Of a stretch of 45,886 bases of DNA, positions 1-9,898 are shown in pieces. The notes beneath the pieces were generated by a model. It was not told the DNA's origin. It saw nothing but the letters and a program-made list of their open reading frames with translations, and made no database searches. Each line of letters starts with the position of its first letter. Position 1 is the stretch's first letter. A program made the position numbers and the translations under genes. Source of the stretch: a candidate division WOR-3 bacterium (GTDB lineage: Bacteria > Hydrothermota > UBA3072); the NCBI GenBank assembly GCA_039804165.1, contig JBDRZZ010000015.1, forward strand, positions 1-45,886, read 5' to 3'.

Positions 1-231
1 AAGGAAATGGTCATAGGTGCCTCCATCAGGTATCGAATCTAAATTAAGAGAATCTGTTCTATTATCACCAAATATATAGGTGCCAGCTCCCCATGTTCCC
101 GAATGTGCCCCAAGACCATGAACAAATAATATCGGATATGGCTTGTATGGTTCAGCTTTCGCAATTATCGGAAAAACAAGGAATATCAGTATGATAGTTG
201 ATTTCTTAATCATACTTATAGCTCTACTCAT
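1..231 (-). CDS. Secreted alpha/beta-hydrolase (lipase-like), N-terminal part only
   Basis: The reading frame starts at an ATG at 231 and runs off the left window edge, so only the first 77 residues are present. An AAGGAGG ribosome site (239-245) fixes the start. The N-terminus is Lys-rich, then hydrophobic, and ends in AKA, which suggests a signal peptide of about 25 residues. The following PILFVHGLGAHSGTW is the HG(x)G oxyanion-hole region after strand beta-3 in alpha/beta hydrolases such as bacterial lipases and PGAP1-like esterases. The nucleophile Ser and the catalytic Asp and His would lie outside the window, so the substrate cannot be judged. It precedes no gene in this window and follows the TolB-like lipoprotein gene on the same strand after a 59-nt gap. 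Confidence 0.72.
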   Translation of the reverse strand, partial: MSRAISMIKKSTIILIFLVFPIIAKAEPYKPYPILFVHGLGAHSGTWGAGTYIFGDNRTDSLNLDSIPDGGTYDHFL

Positions 232-290
232 TACATAACCTCCTTAAATTTAAAATATTCGATATCTAATCTTAAATTCTCCATATATAC

Positions 291-1208
291 TTATGGCCTC
301 AAATACCATTTACCCGTCCCATCACGGTTAATTACAAACCAATTGCCATCGTAACAAATAAACCTCTGTCGATCAGGTGACCAAAAAATACCCGCACCAC
401 TACTAAAATCAGTTATAGTATCCGTTTCTTCGGATATAATATCTATAATTATAGGCCCGGATGTGCTAATAACGATAAGACTATCGCTCGAACCCCAATC
501 TGGGAACCCAGTCATTGGATATTCTGAAATGATCCTATCATTTATTAAGTTAACAATTTTTACTCCCCAACCCCCATACGCAATCAGCGTATCATCCGGA
601 CTCCACGCAGGATATTTTGCATCAGGATCCGCAATAATCTGGTGGTCATTACTACCATCCCTATCCATTATCCATATCCCCTCTCCAGGCTTCTCATAAA
701 CTATCTTTGAAGCATCAGGCGAAAAATCAGGATTCTGTCCTATAACACCTGTATTATTAAAATTAGTTCCATCTCTTCTTATCGTACATATTCTATGCAC
801 ACTCTCATCCTCTGTCCTTAAATCAAAGGTAACCCAGTCCCCAACAGAAGATGTTGAATTTATCGCTATTGAAATTGCGTGACGCTCGCTCCTGAAAACT
901 TCTGCTATCTCTTTATATCCCGTGCCATCACTATTTACTTCACAAAGAGTTAAAACCTCATAACTCCCTTCAACATTATCCATTGTCCCAAAAAGTGAAT
1001 GGCTAATCTTAACATAATTGTAGTCTTTTATAAAAACTATCTTACCATCCGATGTCCAGTTCGGAGCTTTTGCTTTCGTGTACTCGGTAACTTCTATACT
1101 ACAACCAGTAAACATCCACAAAACAATTACCAAACTAATCCCTACCCATATCCTCCTACTAAAGATTTGAAATTTTAAATTAGAAATTTTAAATCTTAAA
1201 TTTTTCAT
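291..1208 (-). CDS. TolB/WD40-like beta-propeller lipoprotein
   Basis: This is a 305-residue protein with a hydrophobic N-terminal segment ending in FTGC, a plausible lipobox with the lipidated Cys at about residue 36. The rest contains repeated PD40/TolB-propeller blades, for example NPDFSPDASKIVYE followed by IWIMDRDGSN, and AWSPDDTLIAYG. Such proteins are usually periplasmic or surface binding scaffolds; no catalytic site is visible. A GGAGAGAG site lies before the ATG. The first 15 or so residues (Lys/Phe/Asn/Ile only) are written by an AT-rich repeat that continues into the upstream spacer, so the N-terminus may have been extended by repeat insertion; the useful export signal begins after it. 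No specific partner can be named from context. Confidence 0.7.
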   Translation of the reverse strand: MKNLRFKISNLKFQIFSRRIWVGISLVIVLWMFTGCSIEVTEYTKAKAPNWTSDGKIVFIKDYNYVKISHSLFGTMDNVEGSYEVLTLCEVNSDGTGYKEIAEVFRSERHAISIAINSTSSVGDWVTFDLRTEDESVHRICTIRRDGTNFNNTGVIGQNPDFSPDASKIVYEKPGEGIWIMDRDGSNDHQIIADPDAKYPAWSPDDTLIAYGGWGVKIVNLINDRIISEYPMTGFPDWGSSDSLIVISTSGPIIIDIISEETDTITDFSSGAGIFWSPDRQRFICYDGNWFVINRDGTGKWYLRP

Positions 1209-1346
1209 TTTTCTCTCTCCTATTTTTGTTTTTGCCTTTTCCCCTCAATTTTCATTTTAAAATTTTCACTTTATTTACAATTTTCGTTTTTTGTTTCAAA
1301 TTTGCATTTTGCAATTTTCATTTTTCAATTTCCAATTAGCTATCCC
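1209..1346. repeat. AT-rich low-complexity spacer of ATTTTC / AAATT units
   Basis: This spacer is built from short imperfect units such as ATTTTCATTTT and AATTTTCA. The same style of sequence runs on into the first codons of the lipoprotein gene (about 1160-1208). No ORF, RNA or clear promoter is visible. Confidence 0.55.
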
Positions 1347-1433
1347 CTATACCCTATCAACTATACCCTCTTATCTATACCCTTCAATCTATACCCTCAC
1401 TATCCCCTATACCCTCATAACTATACCCTTTCT
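1347..1433. repeat. 14-bp minisatellite, CTATACCC core x6
   Basis: The core CTATACCC begins at 1347, 1361, 1375, 1389, 1407 and 1421, giving spacings of 14, 14, 14, 18 and 14 bp. Bases between cores vary (TATCAA, TCTTAT, TTCAAT and so on). The array abuts the stop codon of the sorting-domain ORF at 1434. The 18-bp interval carries an extra TATCCC, which also precedes the first core. Confidence 0.8.
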
Positions 1434-1895
1434 TCATCTCACCAACACAACCTTCTCGCTTTCCTTATTCCCCTTAACACCAATAAAATATATCCCTGAT
1501 GAAATTCCTTCTCCACCAAATTCTAAAGATGTCTCAGGTTTTACATCTGGATATTCCTTTATTACTCTCCCTAAAACATCCCGAATAACTAAAGTTGCCA
1601 GTTTATTTCCCTTGTAAGTAAAATTTATTGAATTGGCCGCTATATGTGAAGGGAGAATAATATTACTCACTGGATGTTCTTTTTCTTTCGGTTCCTCAAT
1701 CCCTAAAGGCTGTGGATTTAGGAGAGCCTGAACATATTTCGAGGAACCACCAAAAAGGTAAATCCCATCACAACTATCACCTAACTCCTCTACCCCAACT
1801 CCAGTATATATCTCACATCTCAAAAATAAGGTAATACGAATGCCAAAAATTACTCCCATAATTATGCCACCTACCCATAAGATAAATCCTCTCAA
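1434..1895 (-). pseudogene. Remnant of a type IX secretion cargo: C-terminal sorting domain
   Basis: Only the last ~75 of 153 residues look like a real domain. TLVIRDVLGRVIKEY, then SGIYFIGVKG and a final KVVLVR match the pattern of the type A C-terminal sorting domain of Bacteroidetes-type type IX secretion (strand, DxxGR turn, GxY, last strand with Lys/Val). GIYLFGGSSKY just before resembles the end of a kelch-like repeat. The N-terminal half is unlike any domain I know, begins only with TTG, has no ribosome site and no signal peptide typical of such cargo. I read it as the 3' remnant of a larger secreted kelch-type protein. It could still be a short expressed ORF. Confidence 0.5.
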
Positions 1896-1946
1896 CCATT
1901 ATTTAATTCAATTCAAAAAATAATCCCCTATACTGGTTAAGGAGAC

Positions 1947-2735
1947 TTAATCTTTATAGTAAAACTCAGGCCTTCTATCTTCAAATATATTATTTAATTC
2001 CGTAATGTTTTTATTTCTGGCTAAAATAGGATTAATATTAACCCCAAATAAACCCTCTTCTTTATCACTTATTTCTAATAATACCTTTCCAGAAGGATCA
2101 ACCACTTTGCTTCCCCCAATAAAAACATTTTCTTGCCCAAATCTCTCTTCCCTGCCAATTCTATTTGCAAGAACTATAAAAACTCTATTTTCTATTGCTC
2201 TTGTTAAGATAGCAGTTTGATAATAAGGCAAAACTAAATTTGCAGAATGAAGAACAATATCAGCTCCTTTAAGGGCAAGAGTTCGTATAGATTCAGGAAA
2301 AATCCAATCAAAACAGATAAGTAACCCAACTCTAATATCTCCTATAGAAAAAACAGGGAAACCTTTATTTCCGGGAGTAAAAATATTTTTTTCTTTATAG
2401 AAAAGATGTATTTTTCTGTAAACTCCTATAACACCATTTTTATCTAAAAGAACACTTGAATTATAAAGAGATTTACCCTCTTTTTCGAGAAAACCACTCG
2501 CTATTATAATATCATTTTCTTCTGCGATTTTTATTAACTCCTGAGTAAAATTACCTCCAATTTCCTCACTCAAAGAATAAGCTTCTTCATAATCTTTAAA
2601 AGTATAACCAGTAAGAGCAAGTTCTGGCAAGGTAAGGAGATTTATAGAAGAATTTTTAAGCTTCGTCTTTATAAAATTAAGATTTTCTTTGGGTTCCCCG
2701 AACTTTGGAGAAAATTGAAGAAAACCGACTTTCAT
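1947..2735 (-). CDS. Carbon-nitrogen hydrolase (nitrilase superfamily amidase)
   Basis: The 262-residue length is normal for single-domain nitrilase-family amidases of the omega-amidase/Nit2 or MtnU type. The catalytic triad is visible: Glu38 in LPELALTGY, Lys108 in YRKIHLF and Cys141 in LICFDWIFPE. These enzymes hydrolyse C-N bonds of small amides by a thioester intermediate in the cytosol; the substrate cannot be read from sequence. The gene follows the ComFB-like gene by 42 nt on the same strand, downstream of the 16S rRNA gene, and no terminator or convincing promoter lies between them. No Shine-Dalgarno sequence is obvious before the ATG. Confidence 0.88.
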   Translation of the reverse strand: MKVGFLQFSPKFGEPKENLNFIKTKLKNSSINLLTLPELALTGYTFKDYEEAYSLSEEIGGNFTQELIKIAEENDIIIASGFLEKEGKSLYNSSVLLDKNGVIGVYRKIHLFYKEKNIFTPGNKGFPVFSIGDIRVGLLICFDWIFPESIRTLALKGADIVLHSANLVLPYYQTAILTRAIENRVFIVLANRIGREERFGQENVFIGGSKVVDPSGKVLLEISDKEEGLFGVNINPILARNKNITELNNIFEDRRPEFYYKD

Positions 2736-2777
2736 AAAAATTCTGAAAATAACTCAAAATGCTTTACTAAAAGAATT

Positions 2778-3041
2778 CTATTTTCTCGGATTCTTTTTGA
2801 CTTTTTCTATTGCTTCCAAAACAATAGCAGTAACTTTTGATCGAAAAGAAGAGCTATCCATCCTTGTTTTTATAACTGCATGTCCAATATCACTTGTAGT
2901 ATAATAAGGTTCACATTTACTTAAAGCAAAAGCTATCACATCTTCTTTGTAAGGTTCAATATCTGAATACTCAGGATAATCTTTAATTATTCTTTCTAAA
3001 ACTTCTTCTACTAATTTCTCAGTATAATTTTTTCTTTCCAT
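2778..3041 (-). CDS. ComFB-family protein
   Basis: I place the start at the ATG at 3041 (87 residues). A longer frame back to 3092 would be encoded by the 16S trailer and its processing stem, so it is unlikely. The pattern NYTEKLVEEVLERI followed by EDVIAFALSKCEPYYTTSDIGHA and an all-helical C-terminus matches the late-competence ComFB family, although the Cys pairs of some members are absent. ComFB was named from the Bacillus comF operon; recent work on cyanobacterial members describes cyclic-dinucleotide binding. That is relevant because a diadenylate cyclase is encoded at 19.2-20.0 kb. It lies directly behind the 16S gene with no visible promoter of its own. Confidence 0.7.
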   Translation of the reverse strand: MERKNYTEKLVEEVLERIIKDYPEYSDIEPYKEDVIAFALSKCEPYYTTSDIGHAVIKTRMDSSSFRSKVTAIVLEAIEKVKKNPRK

Positions 3042-3057
3042 CTTAAGAAATAAAAAT

Positions 3058-3081
3058 TTGATAATTGAATAGTTGTCAGGG
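3058..3081 (-). other. 16S precursor processing stem, 3' arm
   Basis: These 24 nt are the perfect reverse complement of 4699-4722 on the other side of the 16S gene. In the transcript the two arms would pair and bring both ends of the pre-16S together, as in RNase III processing stems of bacterial rRNA precursors. A small extra hairpin (CGGAG at 3100-3104 with CTCCG at 3112-3116) lies between this arm and the mature 3' end. Confidence 0.85.
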
Positions 3082-3119
3082 ATCTTTAACACCTTTAATC
3101 GGAGATTTTGACTCCGTAG

Positions 3120-4680
<1,561 letters not shown>

Positions 4681-4698
4681 TAAAAATCTTATAAGGAA

Positions 4699-4722
4699 CC
4701 CTGACAACTATTCAATTATCAA
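4699..4722 (-). other. 16S precursor processing stem, 5' arm
   Basis: This is the upstream partner of 3058-3081, with 24 of 24 bases complementary. It lies between the mature 16S 5' end (about 4680) and the promoter at 4735-4762, as expected for a transcribed leader. Confidence 0.85.
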
Positions 4723-4734
4723 TGAGCTATTCAT

Positions 4735-4762
4735 AAAATAATAGATTTTTTGCTTTTGTCAA
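4735..4762 (-). promoter_or_regulatory. Promoter of the 16S rRNA gene
   Basis: On the minus strand a perfect TTGACA (-35) is followed after 16 nt by TATTTT (-10). Transcription would begin about 4728, just upstream of the 5' processing-stem arm. A TATTAT overlapping the spacer is an alternative -10 at 13 nt. Confidence 0.7.
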
Positions 4763-4796
4763 GACCCTAATTTTAAAAAGCCTTTATTTCAATATA

Positions 4797-5615
4797 CTAT
4801 ATTAAGGAAATTGAAGCTAAAGTACTTAATCCTAAGGGTTCGGAAAATACGCTTCCTATACAAAATCTTATCTTTCCACATTTTATATCCCCAGCAAAGG
4901 AAAAACCGGAAAGAATATAAGAATTTACTTCTTCAAATCTTTTCTTTTCTCCATTATATCCAATAATTAAGCTAAAATCCTTATTAAAATTATAAGAAAT
5001 GGAAGAGCACAAGGTAAAAATAGAACTATACTCAAAAGAAAAATCCATCTCTCCAAACTTTAAAATCCCTCCAAATCTATATTCTCTTAGGAATCTCTCT
5101 CTTTCTACTAAAAATGGGTTAATCTCTCTCCCAAGATTTTTTACACAAAAAGAAAAAATAACTTCTTCTTTAAAAGAATAAATAAGCCCCAGATCCATAG
5201 CCAATCCAAAGCTATTATATTCATCCACATAAGTATATGGAAATAAAACTCTCATTCCAAGATTGGCTCTTTTTATTCTAATTTTACCCCCTAAAAAAGG
5301 AGAGATAAACTGATAATTAAAAATCCCTATTGAATCTCCATCTTCTTCTCTTTTTATCATTTTTCCTGAGTTCATTAATTGGATTCCTAATCCTAAAGAA
5401 AAAGACTCTCTATCCCATAATTTACCCAAAGAACCTAAAATAAGTCCTGAACAATTAAAAGCCGAAACAACATAAGCTTCTCCCTTCATTCCTGCGGGAT
5501 TCCAAAAAAGATTTTCCGGAGCTTCTTTTGCAGAGAAGGAAGTGCCATAAGATAAAACTTTGCCATTATAAGGTAGGTTCAAATTGCTAAAAGCCAAAAA
5601 TAAAAGAACATTCAT
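4797..5615 (-). CDS. PorV/PorQ-like outer-membrane beta-barrel protein
   Basis: The 272-residue protein has a short hydrophobic N-terminus, then ENLFWNPAGM, the NPAG(M/L) signature near the N-terminus of FadL-type PorV/PorQ barrels. The remainder alternates short beta strands rich in aromatic residues and Gly (SFSLGLGIQ, GLAMDLGLIYSF, DFSLIIGYNG), fitting an outer-membrane barrel. PorV and PorQ are accessory proteins of type IX secretion, but in phyla without a proven secreton such barrels may have other roles. The ATG overlaps the glmS stop codon by 4 nt (ATGA), so it is translationally coupled and is the last gene of the long operon. The signal peptide is short, and the true start could lie inside glmS. 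Confidence 0.6.
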   Translation of the reverse strand: MNVLLFLAFSNLNLPYNGKVLSYGTSFSAKEAPENLFWNPAGMKGEAYVVSAFNCSGLILGSLGKLWDRESFSLGLGIQLMNSGKMIKREEDGDSIGIFNYQFISPFLGGKIRIKRANLGMRVLFPYTYVDEYNSFGLAMDLGLIYSFKEEVIFSFCVKNLGREINPFLVERERFLREYRFGGILKFGEMDFSFEYSSIFTLCSSISYNFNKDFSLIIGYNGEKKRFEEVNSYILSGFSFAGDIKCGKIRFCIGSVFSEPLGLSTLASISLI

Positions 5616-7441
5616 TCTACAGTAACAGATTTTGCCAAATTCCTTGGCCTATCAACATCTCTTCCATTTAAAACGGCTATATAATAAGCAAATAGCTGAA
5701 GAGGAACAGCTACAAGAATAGGTGAAAGGCCCTCTTCACAAGGAGGGATATAAACAACTTCTTCTCCCAAATCTTTTATTACCTTATCTCCTTCTGTCCC
5801 TATTATAATAATTCTCGCTTTTCTTGACCTCAGCTCTTCAATATTATTCAACATTTTATCATAAACTGAAGATTTAGGAGCTATTGCAACAACAGGGCTT
5901 CCCTCTGTAATCAAGGCAATTGGTCCATGCTTCATCTCTCCTGCAGGATAACCAGTGGCATGAATATAAGAAATCTCTTTCAATTTTAAAGCTCCCTCTA
6001 AGGCAGAAGGATAATTAATTCCTCTACCAATAAACATAAAATCCCTGGCGTCTCTGAATTTTTCTGCAATTTCTTTTATCTTATCTTTATTTTTAAGGAT
6101 TTTCCTTATCTTCTTAGGAAGCTCCTTAACCTCCTCCAATTTTTTAGCTATTTCAGAGTCAGTAAGAGTCCATTTCAACTTTGAAAGATACAACGAGAGA
6201 AAATATAACTGCAAAAGTTGAGCTGTATAAGCTTTTGTAGAGGCAACTCCTATTTCTGGCCCTGCATTCAAATAAATAGTGCTATCAGATTCTCTTGCAA
6301 TGGTGCTTCCATATACATTAACAATTGACAAAATTCTCAAAAATTTTGCTTTTGCTTCTCTAAGGCCCGCGAGAGTATCTGCTGTTTCTCCAGACTGACT
6401 TATAGCAATAACAAGAGGCTCTCCATCCATTATTGGATTTCTATATCTAAACTCCGAAGAAATATCAATCTCAGTTCTAATCCTGGCAAGTTCCTCAAAC
6501 AAATATTTACCAACATAACCAGCATGCCAGGAAGTCCCACAAGCTTGAATTATTATGTTTGATAAATTTACAAGATCTTTCGGGAGAAACCTGAAACTTT
6601 CTCCAAAACAAATTTCATTATTTCCTTTAATCCTACAATCTATATTTCTCTTAATCACATCTGGCTGTTCATGAATTTCTTTCAACATATAATGTGGAAA
6701 TTCCCCTTTCTCAAGGCTCTCAGCCTTCCACATTATTTTTCTCTTCTCCTTTACAATTTTTTCTCCTTTCTTATTATAAAAATCTACCTCATCTTTTCTA
6801 ACCACAGCCAATTCTCCATCTTCTAAGACTATGATATTTCTCGTATGGTCAAGAAGAGCTGGAATATCAGAAGCAACTAAATTCTCTTTTTTACCTAAAC
6901 CTACTATCATTGGAGCTCCAGATCTATAAACCACTATTTTATCTGGTTCTCTAACTGAGATTACAGCTATTGCATATGAGCCTTCAAGAAAAGAAACTGT
7001 CTTCAAAACACTATCTTTTAAATTTCCTTCATAATTTTCCTCTATTAAATGAGCAATTACCTCTGTATCTGTATTAGAATTAAAAAAATGCCTTCTCTTT
7101 ATAAGTTCCTCTCTAAGATAGTAATAATTTTCAATAATTCCATTATGAACAACAGCTATTGAACTTTTACAATCCACTTGAGGATGTGCATTTTTTTCGG
7201 AAGGCTCTCCATGAGTGGCCCATCTCGTATGCCCAATTCCAAGATTCCCGGTAAGTGGCTTCTCAGAAAGAATCTCTTGAAGGTTCATCAACCTTCCTTT
7301 TATTTTTCTTATTTCCAAATCTCCATTTGAAATAGAGGCTACTCCTGAAGAATCATAACCTCTATATTCAAGCCTCCAAAGCCCAGCCATTAAAACAGAA
7401 TTGATATCTTTATCTCCTATATAACCTATAATCCCACACAT
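5612..7441 (-). CDS. glmS: Glutamine-fructose-6-phosphate aminotransferase
   Basis: This enzyme makes glucosamine-6-phosphate from fructose-6-phosphate and glutamine, the first step to UDP-GlcNAc for peptidoglycan and glycans. The 609-residue length is normal. It begins MCGIIGYIG, so Cys2 becomes the N-terminal nucleophile of the glutaminase domain, with HTRWATHGEPSE and NGIIENY downstream. Two SIS sugar-isomerase domains follow (ISQSGETADT near residue 350, then GRGINYPSALEGALKLKEI), and the C-terminus ends in the conserved RNLAKSVTVE. The start overlaps the end of glmM by 16 nt, so both steps of hexosamine synthesis are coupled. No glmS ribozyme can fit, because the upstream sequence is coding. 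Confidence 0.97.
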   Translation of the reverse strand: MCGIIGYIGDKDINSVLMAGLWRLEYRGYDSSGVASISNGDLEIRKIKGRLMNLQEILSEKPLTGNLGIGHTRWATHGEPSEKNAHPQVDCKSSIAVVHNGIIENYYYLREELIKRRHFFNSNTDTEVIAHLIEENYEGNLKDSVLKTVSFLEGSYAIAVISVREPDKIVVYRSGAPMIVGLGKKENLVASDIPALLDHTRNIIVLEDGELAVVRKDEVDFYNKKGEKIVKEKRKIMWKAESLEKGEFPHYMLKEIHEQPDVIKRNIDCRIKGNNEICFGESFRFLPKDLVNLSNIIIQACGTSWHAGYVGKYLFEELARIRTEIDISSEFRYRNPIMDGEPLVIAISQSGETADTLAGLREAKAKFLRILSIVNVYGSTIARESDSTIYLNAGPEIGVASTKAYTAQLLQLYFLSLYLSKLKWTLTDSEIAKKLEEVKELPKKIRKILKNKDKIKEIAEKFRDARDFMFIGRGINYPSALEGALKLKEISYIHATGYPAGEMKHGPIALITEGSPVVAIAPKSSVYDKMLNNIEELRSRKARIIIIGTEGDKVIKDLGEEVVYIPPCEEGLSPILVAVPLQLFAYYIAVLNGRDVDRPRNLAKSVTVE

Positions 7442-8778
7442 TTTATATTCCCTTTTTCTTTAACAAGTTCTACAATTTCTTTGGCTTTATTTATTGTTGT
7501 AGCTTCAGCTATTATACGCAAAACCGGTTCTGTTCCACTTCTTCTAATATGAACCCAATAATTATCTTCTCCAAATCTAATGCCATCGGTTAAATCAAGA
7601 TTCTTCTCCTTAGTTCTTTCTTTTATTCTCTCAAGCACTCTTCTTGCATCCGCTTCACTCTCCATCTTTATTGCTTCCTTTACCATCTCATATCTCGGGA
7701 GTTCTTCAAAAATGGATGAGATTGGTCTTTCTTCCTCAAAAAGATATCTTAGAATAAGACCCATAGCTACCATCCCATCCCTGGCATAATGAACTTTCGG
7801 ATCAATCACTCCTCCATTTCCTTCTCCACCTATTATAGCTTTTTTTTCTTTCATTACTTTAATTACATTAGCCTCTCCCACAGGAGAACGATAGAAAGGG
7901 ACCCCTGCCCTTGCTGCAACATCCTCTACACTTTTTGTGGTAGACAAATTTACCACAACAGGTCCTTTATTTTTACTCAAAATAGCCTTAACCGCAAGTG
8001 TTATTGTATATTCTTCAGATATAGGCTTTCCGTTTTCTAAAACAATTAAAATCCTATCTCCATCAGGATCGGTTGCAAATCCAATATCCGCACCAATTTC
8101 TTTAACCTTATTTGCCAGTTCTTTTACATTCTCTTTTCTTGGTTCAGGATTCCTTAAAAAAATCCCATTCCCATCACAGAAAAGAGGATAAACTTCCACC
8201 CCTAAGAAATTTAAAAAATCTTGGAAAGCAAAAGAAGCTCCTCCATTCACACAATCCAACACTACTTTAAATTTCCTTTTCTTCATCAAATTAGAGTCCA
8301 TTCTTAAAGCTCTTACAACACCCTCAATATGTCTTTCTACTGCTAATTTATCAATATCTAATTCGCCATAATTCTCTCCAATTTCCCATAGAATTTCTTC
8401 CCCTTCCATTCCAAAAAACTTATTGGCTTCTTCTTCATTTAAAAATTCTCCAGAAGAACTTACAAGTTTTAAAGCATTCCAGGAAGAGGGGTTATGCGAG
8501 GCGGTAACAATAATACCTCCAGAGGCTTTTAACTTTTTCACATTATAAAGTAAAGTGGGGGTAGGAACCAAATCTAAATCAATTACATCCACTCCTACCC
8601 CTAACAAACCAGAAATCACAGCATTTTTAAAGGCCAATCCTGACTTCCTTGAATCTCTACCTACGACTATCTTATTCCCCATAAATTCTCCAAATTTTGC
8701 AGCAAAGTTTAAAACAACAAGAGGGTTAAACTCCTTGTCTACAATGCCTCTAATTCCTGATATGCTTTTTATAATCAT
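7426..8778 (-). CDS. glmM: Phosphoglucosamine mutase
   Basis: It converts glucosamine-6-phosphate to glucosamine-1-phosphate. The four alpha-D-phosphohexomutase signatures are present: phosphoserine loop TASHNP (Ser94), Mg site DPDGDR (237-242), sugar loop GEGNGG (317-322) and phosphate loop RRSGTEP (411-417). The loop SHNPSSWNALKL resembles archaeal-type and ManB-like enzymes more than Escherichia GlmM (SHNPYYDNGIKF), so phosphomannomutase activity cannot be excluded. Adjacency to glmS favours GlmM. It overlaps hflX by 29 nt upstream and glmS by 16 nt downstream. Confidence 0.9.
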   Translation of the reverse strand: MIIKSISGIRGIVDKEFNPLVVLNFAAKFGEFMGNKIVVGRDSRKSGLAFKNAVISGLLGVGVDVIDLDLVPTPTLLYNVKKLKASGGIIVTASHNPSSWNALKLVSSSGEFLNEEEANKFFGMEGEEILWEIGENYGELDIDKLAVERHIEGVVRALRMDSNLMKKRKFKVVLDCVNGGASFAFQDFLNFLGVEVYPLFCDGNGIFLRNPEPRKENVKELANKVKEIGADIGFATDPDGDRILIVLENGKPISEEYTITLAVKAILSKNKGPVVVNLSTTKSVEDVAARAGVPFYRSPVGEANVIKVMKEKKAIIGGEGNGGVIDPKVHYARDGMVAMGLILRYLFEEERPISSIFEELPRYEMVKEAIKMESEADARRVLERIKERTKEKNLDLTDGIRFGEDNYWVHIRRSGTEPVLRIIAEATTINKAKEIVELVKEKGNIKCVGL

Positions 8779-9838
8779 CTATTCTCTCCATTAATTCCCT
8801 AAGACCTTCTTTTTCTTTCGCAGAAATAAAAAGAGCCTCTGGAAATTCTTTCTGGATCACAGAAAGTATTGCAGGATCCACTACCAAATCTATTTTATTA
8901 AATACTAAAATATTGTTTGAATCATCAATTCCTAAAAATTCCATTACTTTCTTAGTCTCTTCAAGCTCCTCTTTGAGCTTATCTGAAGAAGCATCTACCA
9001 CAATAAGTCTAAGATCAGCTATTTTGGCTTCTTCAAGTGTAGACTTAAAAGCCGCCATAATTTCTGAAGGAATACCTTTAATAAAACCAACAGTATCAAC
9101 TAAAAGAAATTTATCTCCATCTGGGTAACTAACACTTCTTGTTAACGGATCAAGAGTAACAAAAGGTTGATCCCCCACCGGAGCAAAGCTCTTTGTTATA
9201 GCATTAAAGAGAGTTGTCTTACCCGCATTTGTATACCCTAATAAAGCTACTGTAAAAATTTCTCTTCTATTGTTTCTCTGCACGTTTCTCATTTTTTCAA
9301 TTTTCTTCAATTCTTTTTCCAAATGGTCTATCCTCTTATATATCTTTCTCCTATCAACCTCTAATTTTTTCTCTCCAGGGCCTCTTGTTCCTATCCCACC
9401 TCCAAGTCTTGAAAGCTCTACTCCACGACCAGTTAATCTACTTAGACGAAATTTTAGTTGAGCAAGTTCCACTTCTATTTTAGCTGTCTTGGTCCTCGCA
9501 TGTTGGGCAAAAATATCCAAAATTATATCCTGTCTATCAAGAACCTTCTTATCTGTTAACTCTTCAAGATTTGAAATCTGAGCCGGCGTGAGAGGTTCAT
9601 TAAAAACGAGGACATCAACATCTATTTCTTTAAGGAATAAAGCTTTCCCCTTCCCTATATAAGTAGCAGGGTCAGGTTTTTCTCTAACCTGAATAATCTT
9701 TTCTAAAGGAATTGCTCCTGCTGCTTTTGTAAGAGCTTCCAATTCTCTCAATTCTTCAATCTTTGCTTTTTTTTCTTTGCTTTTCCTAACCAAACTTATT
9801 ATTAAGGCTTTTTCTCTCTCTTCTTTTACCTCAAACAT
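8750..9838 (-). CDS. hflX: GTPase HflX
   Basis: HflX is a ribosome-associated GTPase that splits or rescues 70S ribosomes, notably after heat stress. The N-terminal nucleotide-binding-like domain contains the family run VDVLVFNEPLTPAQISNLE, followed by the Gly-rich linker LSRLGGGIGTRGPGE (about 143-157). The G domain has G1 GYTNAGKT (201-208), G3 DTVG (248-251) and G4 NKID (314-317). At 362 residues it is a compact member. A 60-nt gap separates it from proS, the widest break in this operon, and a weak promoter-like pair lies in that gap. Confidence 0.95.
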   Translation of the reverse strand: MFEVKEEREKALIISLVRKSKEKKAKIEELRELEALTKAAGAIPLEKIIQVREKPDPATYIGKGKALFLKEIDVDVLVFNEPLTPAQISNLEELTDKKVLDRQDIILDIFAQHARTKTAKIEVELAQLKFRLSRLTGRGVELSRLGGGIGTRGPGEKKLEVDRRKIYKRIDHLEKELKKIEKMRNVQRNNRREIFTVALLGYTNAGKTTLFNAITKSFAPVGDQPFVTLDPLTRSVSYPDGDKFLLVDTVGFIKGIPSEIMAAFKSTLEEAKIADLRLIVVDASSDKLKEELEETKKVMEFLGIDDSNNILVFNKIDLVVDPAILSVIQKEFPEALFISAKEKEGLRELMERIDDYKKHIRN

Positions 9839-9862
9839 CTACTAAAAAATTAAATTTTTAAT

Positions 9863-9890
9863 AAATTAACCTCTATAAGTTAAAAATCAA
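9863..9890 (-). promoter_or_regulatory. Weak candidate promoter before hflX
   Basis: On the minus strand TTGATT is followed after 16 nt by TAATTT, with the hflX ATG 24 nt further on. The -10 match is poor (three of six), but the spacing equals that of the strong promoters in this window. It may give the hflX-glmM-glmS tail partly independent transcription. Confidence 0.25.
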
Positions 9891-9898
9891 GATCATTT

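Noticed and set aside
1347-1433. A CRISPR array.
   Set aside because: Units are only 14 bp with an 8-bp core, with no spacers of proper length and no cas genes.
3042-3092. A 17-residue extension of the ComFB-like protein.
   Set aside because: It would be encoded by the 16S processing-stem arm, which is constrained by RNA pairing.
7442-7500. A glmS ribozyme upstream of glmS.
   Set aside because: The region is coding sequence of glmM that overlaps the glmS start; no room for a leader.
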